Source of the DNA: Larus michahellis
Lineage: Eukaryota; Chordata; Aves; Charadriiformes; Laridae
Direction of reading: 5' to 3'
Assembly (NCBI RefSeq): GCF_964199755.1
Contig: NC_133896.1
Span: 91,868,215 to 91,932,214 of the forward strand
Length of the DNA: 64,000 nucleotides
Numbering within the stretch: position 1 is the stretch's first letter; each line of letters begins with the position of its first letter. Below, piece after piece: positions 1 through 9,954 of this stretch. A program made the position numbers and the translations under genes. The notes beneath the pieces were generated by a model. That model did not search any database and was not told where the DNA came from. It saw nothing but the letters and a program-made list of their open reading frames with translations.

Positions 1-525
1 GTACATCAATTATCTTCTCTGTGCTCTGGCTTCTTCTGCCATCTAATTACTTTCTTTTTGACTATCCATTTTTCTTAGTCTTTTGGTTTCTTTGTGAGTT
101 CGTGCAGCAGAAGCCATCATGGTGGGATTTTGACCTTTCAAGAGATTTCCCCCTCTAACTTAAACTCTCCTGTCTTGGTCTTCCACTCTGACCAGGAATC
201 GTGCTGACATTGAACAACTGGCAATGACCCTCCATCACATCAGCATCCCCATAAGAACTGGAAGGAATTGCTGAACTAGAGGCAGAAGCTGGCTCTAGGT
301 GACTTCGTTACCATCCCTGACAGATGACCAGTGACCAGCAATCCAAAGCAGCACCCGTCAAGAGAGAGGTGTGCCCATCTATCTCCCAGATGCAGATGAG
401 GGGAATGACCTGCCTGTGGCATTCCTAGAGGGGAATGACTTCTCCCAGTGTTTTTCTTTGTGCCTCCTAAGCCCACCAGCAGGCTCAGCCATCACAGCGA
501 GACTCTTCCCTCATCCCCGCTGGGC

Positions 526-1638
526 ATGTCAGCTTCTAACGCGTCTCAGACATGCAAGGATTACAGCTTCTACCACCACCTCCTCCTGCCTGGCTACATC
601 CTGATATTCGTTACAGGTCTGCTGCTGAACGTGATGGCCCTATGGATATTCATCCGCTACCTGCGCCTGAAGTCTGTGGTGATGATCTACATGTTCAACC
701 TGGCCGTGAGCGACCTCACCTTCACGCTCCCACTGCCGCTGCGACTCTACTACTACTCCAACCACCACTGGCCCTTTGGTAACACCCTGTGCCAGGTCTC
801 TGGCTCTGTCTTCCAGATCAACATGTATGGTAGCTGCCTCTTCCTCCTGTGCATCAATCTGGACCGCTATGTTGCCATTGTCCACCCACTTCGCTGGCGG
901 CATCTGCGGCGCCCCAAGGTGGCTAAGCTCCTTTGCCTGTTCGTCTGGGTTGTGATCTTCATGGGCTCCATCCCCACAGCCATAGTCCACAAGCAAAACC
1001 ACTGTAATGTACCGAACCGGACCGTTTATCTGTGCTTTGAAAGCTTCAGTGACGACATATGGCAGAAGAACCTCTTCCCCCTAGTTGTCCTGGCTGAAAT
1101 CTTGGGGTTTCTCCTGCCCCTCAGCGCTGTAACATACTGCTCGATTCGGATCTTTCAGGAGCTCTGCAAGGACGGCCAGACGAAGACCCTGCGACAGCAG
1201 AAGACAGTCCGTCTCCTCTTGGTCAATCTGGTCATCTTCATCATCTGCTTTGTGCCCTATAACACTACCCTGGCAGTTTATGGGATGATAAAGGCCCAGG
1301 TGATTAAAGTTCAGGAAGAAACACGGACCTCTGTGCGCCAAGTGCTAATTATGACAATGCTGTTGGCCAGCATGAACTGCATGCTGGACCCCTTGATCTA
1401 CTACTTTAGTACTGAGGGTTTCCGTAACACCTTTAAGAAACTGCGGCGGGGACAAGCCTGGGACTCAGATATAGGGACGCTTAAGAATCAGGTTGTGGAC
1501 AATAAGTCAATCCGAGACCGCGCTGTCTCAAAAGTAAAGAAGTTCCCAGCTGAAAACTTTATCCATCCCAGTGAATCTTTGCCATCACTTCCTACTGCAG
1601 TATTTTTGAATGGCCCTATTGAGGACTCGGAAATATAA
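526..1638 (+). CDS. LPAR5: Lysophosphatidic acid receptor 5 (class A GPCR)
   Basis: A single coding exon of 370 residues. The product is a seven-transmembrane receptor for lysophosphatidic acid at the plasma membrane; the family signals through Gq and G12/13. Visible features: an N-glycosylation site at N5 (NAS) and another at N164 (NRT); TM1 around residues 20-43; the conserved TM3 cysteine C89, expected to pair with C170 in extracellular loop 2; the DRY motif at 113-115; CFVPYN in TM6 near 241; and DPLIYYF in TM7 from about 288. The loop stretch LCFESFSD and TM6 LVNLVIFIICFVPYN closely resemble mammalian LPAR5, which is 372 residues long. I start at the ATG at 526 (MSASNASQTC) because length and the glycosylated N-terminus fit the family; an in-frame ATG at 448 would add 26 unconserved residues. 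A possible acceptor (CACAG near 497) suggests upstream non-coding exons outside the window. Identification is firm; the exact start is slightly less so. Confidence 0.93.
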   Translation: MSASNASQTCKDYSFYHHLLLPGYILIFVTGLLLNVMALWIFIRYLRLKSVVMIYMFNLAVSDLTFTLPLPLRLYYYSNHHWPFGNTLCQVSGSVFQINMYGSCLFLLCINLDRYVAIVHPLRWRHLRRPKVAKLLCLFVWVVIFMGSIPTAIVHKQNHCNVPNRTVYLCFESFSDDIWQKNLFPLVVLAEILGFLLPLSAVTYCSIRIFQELCKDGQTKTLRQQKTVRLLLVNLVIFIICFVPYNTTLAVYGMIKAQVIKVQEETRTSVRQVLIMTMLLASMNCMLDPLIYYFSTEGFRNTFKKLRRGQAWDSDIGTLKNQVVDNKSIRDRAVSKVKKFPAENFIHPSESLPSLPTAVFLNGPIEDSEI

Positions 1639-3627
1639 CCACAGAAAGGTTATACCATTGCTGAGTCACCCGTTCAATAATGACAGCAAGACTGTGGGAA
1701 ACAGCACAGGGTAACTTAGCAAACTCTTTGAGGGAGCCCAGCAGACTGTATGTGGGTGATGGTGATGATACAAAGCTGAAGGATGAAAGGTTGTTTTGAA
1801 TAAACAGAGATGTCTCGGTGACATGGTCCCACCTGACTCTTTTGGTACAGGAAACACAGTGGGGAACGAGGACTCAAAACAAACCTGGTGCATCTAGGTC
1901 TGGTCAGCACAGATTCCTGTAGCAAGTCCATGCTGCCTGAGCACCTCCTTGGCTGCACAGTAGCACGGAGCAGTTCTGGGTACAATCAGAACACAGATAC
2001 GGTACTCACTGCTGACAGAGTGAATTCAGTGGTAATGACCGAGGGAAACTTTGTTGTTTTTTCAACTAGATGCTTCAATGTGAGTCTTAAGTCCAGCTTG
2101 GGGCACCTAAATAAGTGTCTTAATTTTCCAGAAGAGTTGAAGCATTTAGCAACCCTTGCTGGAGTCAAGGAGAGCAGCTGAGTGTTTAGTACTCTTGCAG
2201 AAGATAGGTTCCAAATTGCACAGTAAGTCACAGACCTTAGCGAAACAATCTTTGGGAGGTATGTCAAATGTGCTTGTGCAGCTGTACGCACACACATATG
2301 CAGCCCAAGGGCTATACATTTACCTAACGCAAAATGGCTTGGGAAACACTAGCATACTTAAAAATACACCCGACATTTATAATGGCCCCAGAAAAAAAGA
2401 GAGGATACCAATACTGTTGTCATTTCTGAAGCTCGCGTTGACATCAGCGCTTTGCACTTTCCCGACGCTCGGCTGTCGGGTGATTGATTTCAGGTCTGAG
2501 TGATTTTCAGTGTTAAAAAGAAATGATGTCACAGAATGAGGCTGCGGTGAAGTATATTTGCTTGCACTGTTTGTACATGCTTTTTCAGCCTGCGCTGTAT
2601 GCGAAAGCCCTATAAATCTCCCCAGAAGCGAGAGATCCAGCTGTACACAGGCAGTGCCAGAAATCCCAGTTATTCACTCCTGCTTCCAAGGGTTGCCTTT
2701 CCACTTGCACTGGGAAACAGCCTCTCTGTGGCTTCCAGCAGGACTCGGGCTATCCCAGAGTGGGCCCGTTAGGGTACATTTGAATTTCTGGGGAAAATTT
2801 TAAAGGGATAGTGAGGGAAAGTGACAAGAAATGCTGTTCAGAGTAAAGTCCTGGTTCCTAGACTTCTAAATTTGCAATGAATCTTATTTGAAGTCCCTAC
2901 CTCATGACTGCTCTGGGAATAAATGTGTTGTAATGCATCATGGCTTTGTGTTACAATGCAGTTTAGGAGACAAGAGGTTTAAATCCATCTTTCCAGTCTC
3001 ACTTGAAGACTTGCCCTTCTACTACCAGTGTCTGTAGAAGCAGGCCAAGATGATGAGCCCTTCCACCGAGAGATGCTTGTGTCACAGGCTGCCCAGCTCC
3101 ATCTCCTTTCTCAGCCTGTGCATCAGCCTGGCCAGTGCATCAGCCCGTGCATCCAGCAGGCCAGCCTGGAAATAGGTCTGCAGATGAAGGACATTTAACG
3201 GCGTCTGAGAGACGCAGTGAGAGTGGTGGAGGAGGGCTTGCAGGGCAGTAGGCATTTCTGTTTTGAAAATTCAGGACTGCCATGTGAATGTGAATCATTT
3301 CTGACATAGCGTAGTGCAGCTGGAGAGGAGAGCGAGCTGTGTGCGTACCTTCTGCTAGGATCTGATGTTACTCTTTTGTTCTGGGATTTACAGGGTAATG
3401 GAGCGATATTAACAGCAACTGCACTGCTGTCCATTTCCACATCGTCCTCCACCTTCCTCTTTCCTGTATCCCTTTCCTTGTCCCTGTTCCTCTGGTCCTT
3501 TCTCCCTTCCTCAGATCTAATACGTCATGCACTCAAGCATCGACACAATGTCTTCACTGCTAAATCTTCTTCCCTGCCCAGAGAAGTTGATTTATTCTTT
3601 TCTTTTAACTTGGCTAGAGCGCTGCCA
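1639..3627 (+). other. LPAR5 3' UTR and downstream unannotated sequence
   Basis: Sequence following the LPAR5 stop codon. Canonical AATAAA polyadenylation signals occur at 1799-1804 and 2918-2923; either could end the LPAR5 mRNA, which I cannot decide from sequence alone. Between about 2930 and 3627 I see no gene, RNA gene or recognisable repeat. Confidence 0.5.
1799..1804 (+). terminator. Candidate LPAR5 polyadenylation signal
   Basis: AATAAA about 160 bp after the LPAR5 stop codon. A second AATAAA at 2918-2923 is the alternative. Usage is inferred. Confidence 0.45.
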
Positions 3628-3715
3628 TAGATTCACAGAAAGATTTGGGTGGGAAGGGACCTCTGGAGGTCTCTACACCAACTCCTTGCTCACAGTGGGT
3701 TGTTGGGGGCAGCGA
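3628..3715 (-). mobile_element. CR1 LINE fragment, 3' end, minus strand (first half)
   Basis: The sequence reads ATAGATTCACAGAAAGATTT followed by GGGAAGGGACCTCTGGAGGT, which is the reverse complement of a CR1 3' terminus (CR1 ends with a TGATCT..GGTCCCTTCCAACC..ATTCTATG pattern). It breaks off near 3715 and the same CR1 copy appears to resume at about 4275, so it is split by an insertion. Divergence suggests an old copy. Confidence 0.75.
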
Positions 3716-4274
3716 GGGCTGGCTGGTCCCCAAAGAAAGGGCAGCTGAGAGCCAAGCGTGGTAAGAAGGCAGGCAGAGGGAAGGGGCTTCCCCACCAAGG
3801 GGAGCACCCAAGCAAGGCGAGCAAGGCAGGTACAGTTAGTAGCCGGGTTCATCTAAGAATCCAGATCATCAGACAAGCCTGTAGTGACGAGGCACGTCCA
3901 AGGTCCAATTAAGAAGCCAAGTCAGCATCAGGATCAGGTCTAGAGGCAGTAACCAGGGTGAGACACAGTCTAGCAATTGCCAGACAAGTCCGTCGTGACA
4001 AGGCACGTCTTGGGTCAAGCCAGGAAGCCTATCAATGGGTCTAGATCAATACAGTGCATGGTCAGGCACAGGCAAGACTGCTCAGGCAGGAGCCAAGGGC
4101 AAGAGCACCAGCATAAAAGCAGCTCCCTGGCTAAGGCTCCAGCAGAGACTTCTGGAAACTCTCCCCAAAGCCACCAGAGGGAAGGGGCAGCCCTCAGCCA
4201 CACTGTCTCTGACCTGGCCCCAACGTCATGCAGCCAAAGCCCCAGGAGCAGGGAGGGTGCACTCGGGACCTTGA
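3716..4274. mobile_element. Unclassified insertion splitting a CR1 copy (possible LTR)
   Basis: About 560 bp lie between two halves of a minus-strand CR1. The segment holds an imperfect internal duplication: a 29-bp unit at 3870-3898 (CAGACAAGCCTGTAGTGACG...) recurs at 3981-4009 with four or five differences. A TATA-like GCATAAAAGC occurs at 4111-4120. A TATA-like box and this size would suit a solo LTR, but I cannot see clear TG..CA ends or a target-site duplication. Boundaries are approximate and the class is a guess; open frames crossing it show no known protein. Confidence 0.4.
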
Positions 4275-4412
4275 GCTAGTTCATGTTGCTCAGGGCCTTG
4301 TCCAGGTGTCTTCTGAGCATGTGCAAGGATGGAGAGTCCTCAGCCTCTTGGGTCACCCATATCAGTGCTGAAATTTGCCCTGGGGAGAAGCATTTCCTAA
4401 TGCTCAGCAGGA
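4275..4412 (-). mobile_element. CR1 LINE fragment, minus strand (second half)
   Basis: TTCATGTTGCTCAGGGCCTT followed by GTCCAGGTGTCTTCTGAGCA is the reverse complement of the CR1 segment encoding the C-terminal ORF2 residues (..[11 protein letters not shown]..). It continues the minus-strand copy interrupted at 3715. The same CR1 segment occurs in plus orientation at 4840-4905, so the two form an inverted pair. Confidence 0.75.
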
Positions 4413-5000
4413 ATCGTGGCCAGCAGGTCGGGGGAGGTGATTCTCCCCCTCTACTCCACTCTCATGAGACCCCACCTGGAGTACTGCATCCAATTCTGGA
4501 GCCCCTACTACAAGATGTAGACGTGCTGGAATGTGTCCAGAGAAGGGCCACGAGTATGATCAGAGGGCTGGAACACCTCTCCTATGAGGACAGACTGAGA
4601 GAGTTGGGGTTGTTCAGTCTGGAGAAGAGAAGGCTACGAGGAGACCTTATAGTGGCCTTCCAGTACCTTAAGGGGACCCGCAAGAAAGCTGGAGAGGGAC
4701 TTTTTAGGATGTTGGGTAATGGTAGGACTAGAGGGAATGGATTAAAACTAGAGATGGGTCGATTCAGACTGGACGTTAGGAAGAAGTTCTTCACCATGAG
4801 GGTGGTGAGACACTGGAACAGGTTGCCCAGAGAAGCTGTGGATGCCCCATCCCTGGAAGTGTTCAAGGCCAGGCTGGATGGGGCTCTGAGCAACCTGGTC
4901 TAGTGGGAGGTGTCCCTGCCCAGGGCAGGGGGGCTGGAACTAGATGATCTTTAAGGTCCCTTTCAACCCTAACGATTCGATGATTCTATGATTCTATGAA
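4413..5000 (+). mobile_element. CR1 LINE, 3' portion of ORF2 with 3' UTR
   Basis: Plus-strand, 5'-truncated CR1 retrotransposon. The frame ending at the TAG at 4901-4903 keeps the C-terminus of the CR1 ORF2 reverse transcriptase, with recognisable blocks such as [40 protein letters not shown] and [16 protein letters not shown]. The 3' UTR follows, ending in GATGATCTTTAAGGTCCCTT and then ATTCGATG/ATTCTATG units at about 4974-5000, the microsatellite-like tail typical of CR1. The first part of this frame (4283-4410) is unrelated antisense CR1 and should not be read as one protein. The element is a dead fragment without the catalytic RT core. Confidence 0.9.
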
Positions 5001-6590
5001 TCTCCCTTGTTGCAAGTCACGGCTGTTGCCTCTTGTGCGTTCTCAGGGCCACTGTGAGCAGATTCTGGCTCCATCTTCTCTAGGCAAGTTTGCCAAGTAT
5101 GAATGAAATGTTGGGTGGCAGATGCCACTCCTTTGGAAGAGGCTGCTCTGCTGCCAAAGGTACAGTATCCCCCCCAAAACGCAACACACAATTTCTCAAA
5201 AAGAACATGAGAAAGCATCATCTTTTCTTACGGTATCATTCCTGGGGGGAAAAAAAAAAAAAAAGCAGAACTATTTTCACCTGGAACATTTTATAAATAT
5301 TCAACCTCCAGCAGAGGAAATTTTAGCTCAAATATTTTGACAAAATTATAAATAGCTGAAAAGCCAATCTCTTAATGGATCTCATCAACCAGTTTAACAA
5401 TAAAGGGAGCTGCTGGTCATGCTACACCCAGCAGAAAAGTTCCTGACTTTGGGTTTCTCAAAGCTTTCCTTAATTGTTATATGTAGCCAATGGTGTGCCC
5501 AGTCTGGGCTGCTGGGTTTTGTCCTTTGGGTTTTAAATCATTTTCAGCTTGCATCAGTTTTGTGTCATTTTTGAGGATTCTAGTGAAATTTAATCGCTTT
5601 GGATTCTGGAGAGGATTTTGGTTATTTTTTCATGTCTGCCAGAGAGAATCAGCGTTAGCTAGGTCTTCTGCTTCTGCATTTTTGCCTTTGTTAGCCTTAT
5701 TTTTTTTATTCCGTCACGTGGTGATAAAGAAGAGAACACGTATGTACTGTCTCTCAGTGAAATGAATCACTCACGCTATCTTGCTTTATAGCTTCTATTT
5801 AATGAGGATGTATAAAAAAGCCAAACAAACAAATCCAAAAGTCCCAGGGTATGGCGGTGTCCAACGATACCAATTGCTGCCAAACAGAACCCCTTTAAAG
5901 CATGTGTTTAAAACAACAGGAACAAACTACATGGAGCAATGGTATTCAAGAAAGGGAAGATAAATGGGAATATAAACTCAGCAAAGACTTTTCAACCTGT
6001 ATAATTGACCCTCTATGTCCTACTGCGATAATTCTTGAATTAGTATTCTTGCTCAGTATGTCAGGGGTAAAAGATGCCATTCATTGCTCCCCTGCACTTT
6101 GTGTCACGCACAGATGTGACCATTAAACAAATGTCTTCTTATGAAGTAAGACTGAACAAGTGAAAGGTCAGAGAGATGGCAAAGTAGCACAGAAAGCTTA
6201 TTCTATGTGGATAGGACGGCATATCTGCAAAAACGCATAAATACTTTGGGATTTCAAGTCTTTTGACTTCCAGAACAGACATGCCAGTCACTTCTGGAAA
6301 TGGTTCCTCATTTGGATGATACAGAAGCATATTGTTATGACTATTAATCGTGAATTGAAAAGTATTTTATACTTTCTAGAAATCCACTGACACTCTGGGT
6401 TCTGTAAGTAAGCTTGAAAAGATGTTTCACAAGTCCCAGAACAAGCCAGACTTGATCTTTGAATTGCTTTTATTACTGCTTGTGTTCCTTCCACCACCTA
6501 CTGGCCGTATGCCTCCCACCACTTCATGTCTCCCTCCAAGGAAACATGTATTTTGTATTACAAACACCCTGAGCAACTTAAGCTGTTCCT
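5001..6590. other. Intergenic, AT-rich, nothing recognised
   Basis: I see no gene-like frame, RNA gene or firm repeat here. The only notable element is an A-run near 5250-5265. Confidence 0.5.
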
Positions 6591-6639
6591 GCTTTGAGTT
6601 TGAGAGGTTATTGCTCCCCCGCAACCACCCTCCCCCGGC

Positions 6640-6715
6640 TCCGCTCCCCTCCCAGTCGCTGGGAGTTGAAACAGATGTCCTCCAGAGGTCCTCCCAACCT
6701 AAATAATTGTATGAT
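6640..6715 (+). mobile_element. CR1 LINE 3' terminal fragment
   Basis: A short degraded CR1 3' end: GAGTTGAAACAGATGTCCTC, then CAGAGGTCCTCCCAACCTAA and ATAATTGTATGATTCC, matching the CR1 tail (..CTCCAGAGGTCCCTTCCAACC..ATTCTATGATTC). Confidence 0.65.
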
Positions 6716-7955
6716 TCCCTGACCTTGTGTTTTAGATGCTGAGCTGGTATCTCAAGCGTTTTTCAGCTTCTTCATTATCATTCCCTCTCAGAGCTGCTCT
6801 CGCTCGGATCACCCTTTGCGTGCCCTGCCTGCCTTCCAGCTGCAGACGGAGTCCTTGAGCCTGTGGCTGAGTGTGGTTAGTCTAAGCCTCACGTTTCATG
6901 AGTTTATTTTGAAGCTTTTCTTTCACACTCTTGCATCCTGCAGTGCTAACAGAATCTCAGCAGAGGCCAGGCTGCCGCCGCACATCCTGCTGACCCAAAT
7001 CGTCGGCAGGTTTCCTTGCCGTTTTCCACATTTCCACGCATGGACCATTTTTTGTTCGTCTTGCGTAGCACCTTGCACAGTGAGATGGTGGTCTCTAAGG
7101 GCTCCCAAACAAAATGCGAAGAAATAGCATAATATCAGTGAAGAACCTGCTATGCTGCTCATTTTGTTTGAGGATATTTGGGAGTCTGGGTGTGCTAAAA
7201 CCAGACATAGCTATGACTGCTTTAACCTGTTTCACTCAGATAGTAAGAGTGGCACGGCCGCGGTGATCTAGTCTTCCATGGGAGCGGTAAAACCTCCCTG
7301 CCCTCGCAAAGGCTGCCCCCCGAAGTGCAGGCAGTCACGAAGTGCAGGCAGTCACTCTCTGCTTCGGTCCCTGAAACACAAGGGAACAAGAAAGTACTTT
7401 TCTCCGGGAGAGCAAGAGGTGAAGGGAAAAGATCAAACTTTGCACCACAAAGGGATGATGAAAGAGATTTTTCTGACTCTGGGTGAAAAAAAAAAGGGGG
7501 GAGGGGGGGAGGGGGAGAAAACCAGTACAGACATCACTGGGCTGTAATGCAAACTGTCACTGCGTCAGGAATGGACTCGAATGACGGGTCCAAACCCTCA
7601 GCATGGTGCGACACCTGGAACAGCCTGTTCCAGCCTCAGAGAGATACCTGCAGGGTCTCAGCTTCTTATTCTTTGCCTTCCTAGGAGCCCAGGAGCGCCT
7701 GTGTGGGAAAAACACACCGAACCAGACGTAGCCAGGGCTAGCTGAAACGATGGGGGGGGGGGGAGGGAAGGGTGTGCTTTCACCAAAATGAATGTTTTGC
7801 GACGGAAAAGGTCGTTGTGATGAACATTACCCTTTGCTTTCTGACTCGGGTCGGTTGATGCTTTTCAATCTGAAACAACAAAAGAATTTCCAAACCAGCA
7901 CAGAGATTGCACCTACCCGTCCCTCGGCGACCACACACGAGAGACACGGAGCGTT
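6716..7955. other. Intergenic, low-complexity patches only
   Basis: No supported gene. A purine-rich AAAAAAAAGGGGGGAGGGG tract lies near 7489-7515 and a G-run near 7751-7763. Confidence 0.5.
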
Positions 7956-7959
7956 TGCT

Positions 7960-8625
7960 AAACACAAAGCGGCAAGCGGCCCTCCCCCGCGGTGACAGCC
8001 TGCAGCTCCCCCCCCCTCCCCCCGGGAGGGCGGCTCTGCACCGGGCGGAGGCGGCTGCCGCCCCCCGCCGCCCCGCTCCCCGCCCCGCCGCCCGGCCCCG
8101 CTCGCCTTCTCCGCGGCCAACAGCGGCACCCGCCGGCGGCGGCGGCGGCTGCTGCGCGGAGCCGAACCGGCGGGTACGCCCCCGGCGGGGGGGGCTCTCG
8201 GCACACGGCCGCCGCGGGACCCCGCCGCAACGGGAGGACCCGGCGGTGGGGGGCGCTCAGCTCCCTGCAGCACCGACCCCCTCCCCGGATGCCCCGGGGA
8301 CGGTGCCGCTACCGCCGCACCGGGGCAAAGCAGCGTGGCCGGGCCGAGGGCACTCACCGGTTGTCCCCAAGAGGACGCGGCCCTCGGACTTGGGGCTCGA
8401 CTTGGGGCTGCCGGGGGGGGCTACCGGGGTGGCCGCTCCCCTCTCAGCCCGGCGCCCACCACGGCAGCGACTCGTGGGGCGCTGGAACTGGCTTTACGGG
8501 ACCGGGGAAGCGGGTACCCGGCCCCCCCGGGCGAGCTGGGGCCAGGGCGGGAGGAGGGGGACCGGTGTCCGCCGGGCGTTGGTGGCCAGCGCTGCCAGCC
8601 GGGGGGCTCGTTGCCAGGAGCGCAG
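7960..8625. promoter_or_regulatory. Orphan CpG island
   Basis: A sharply GC-rich block dense in CpG, with CGCCGG/GGCGGCGGCGG-type sequence, lying far from any recognised first exon. Long frames cross it on both strands, but all are proline/arginine/glycine-rich composition products with no family resemblance, so I do not call a protein. It may be the promoter of an unannotated transcript or a distal regulatory element. Confidence 0.6.
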
Positions 8626-8715
8626 CCACCGAGGCTGATTGCCCTGCCTTGTCCTGCGGCAGGGCACGGCTCTGTTTCTTCTGTCCTCCTCTCCAGCCCG
8701 CTCGGCCTTTGGGAA

Positions 8716-9780
8716 AAAGCCATTAAAAAAAAAAAAAAACATTAAATGGTAATAAAGGGAAGAAGCTGTAAAACAGGATGAATTAAAGGTGCATGTGCTA
8801 CTTCCCCGGAGGAGAAGGGGAGTTAATTTTGTTGTCAGGACAGCAACAGCCCAGTGCGAGGTGAAGAACAGGGAAGCAACAACAGTAAAAGCCTTTGACA
8901 GTAACCTCACCCATCGCACAGGTCAGCGTCTTCCGTGAGGGTTTTACCTGGTCAGAGGCCAGCAAATGCTGAACGCGTGCATTTAGGGAGCGCTGAAATG
9001 AACGCAAACACACCCCAAAAAAAGGTTTCGAAGGCCTGCACTTTGGGTTCGGAAATGCCAGACTTAGTTTTCTCCTTGTGGGCTCCTTGTGCATAGGTGT
9101 CACGGTTGTCCTTGGTTACGCAATGACAGATTGTTTTCTCCACGAAGTCCCTTCTTTGTTCCCTGCGTAGGAAGAACACCGCTCACAAAAAGAGTAAAAA
9201 AAAAAAAAAAAAAAAAAAAAGTAGCTGTTTGCTATTTTTCTTTTTTTTTTTTTCCACACATGCAGTCTACAAATCCATCAGCTATTTACTGCACATATCT
9301 GAATGAACTGCGTTCTGCAAACAGCGCTACTGATCTTCTCATGCTTTTCTGGAGTATTTATCATTACCGCATCCAATGGCTTCATAAATTTGAATTAACT
9401 TCTTTCACAAGAGGCCCATAAGCCGATATGGTATTATTACTATTCTATAGGCAGGAAACTTAGCGGCTAAAATGTGTGTTCTGAATTACTTTGGATGTCA
9501 CTTTTCGGAGTGCTATGTAGTACGTGTACATTCTTTGTGTCACTCCTACTGATTTCAGTCACACATACAAGACCCAGGCAACTCTGCGAATCAAACTTCA
9601 AAGCCTCAAGCCGCGAGCCTTTGCAAGAAGGGGTAAGGGATTGGTGGCTTTTATGGGACAATTTGGTGTGTGTGCTGATGCCCGGCATCACCTGGGGGCT
9701 CTGGGGCAGAGGCAGGGGCTGCAAAGGTGGCGGCAAGGGGTCCGCAATGGAGGAGATGAGTTTTCAGATGCTCCTGTATC
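8716..9780. repeat. Intergenic with poly(A) and poly(T) tracts
   Basis: Contains A-runs at about 8724-8738 and 9196-9221 and a T-run at 9239-9253. The last two could pair as an A/T inverted repeat. No coding signal is seen. Confidence 0.6.
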
Positions 9781-9783
9781 TGT

Positions 9784-9950
9784 GTGCGACAACTAGATAA
9801 TGAGCAAGGGGAATTAGACATTCTCATTGATGAGCATGCATTTGATATAATTAGCATTACAAAAAAAAAAAAAAAAAACCCCGGCGGGATGATTTGCATG
9901 ATTGCAGCCTATTCAGAGGGGACAGGGAGGTTAAAAATGGAAAAAAAAAA
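9784..9950 (+). mobile_element. CR1 LINE ORF2 endonuclease fragment, interrupted by an A-run
   Basis: The translation NEQGELDILIDEHAFDIISIT, followed after a break by the equivalent of WDDLHDWSLFRGDRE, matches the apurinic endonuclease region of bird CR1 ORF2 (..DIIGITETWWD.SHDWS..LFRRDR..). An A-run at about 9860-9878 replaces the codons for the expected ETWW, so the catalytic glutamate region is destroyed. A second A-run occurs near 9940-9952. This is an old dead copy. Confidence 0.6.
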
Positions 9951-9954
9951 AAGC

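Noticed and set aside
448-525. Upstream in-frame ATG for LPAR5 (MFFFVPPKPTS...)
   Set aside because: Adds 26 residues not seen in the family, and a possible splice acceptor lies within it; the ATG at 526 gives the expected length and glycosylated N-terminus.
4283-4410. N-terminal part of the CR1 open frame as genuine protein
   Set aside because: This part derives from an antisense CR1 fragment; only the sequence after about 4413 reads as CR1 ORF2.
7827-8638. Overlapping 176-244 codon frames on both strands in the 8-kb CpG island
   Set aside because: Low-complexity Pro/Arg/Gly/Ala sequences without domains; typical CpG-island shadows.
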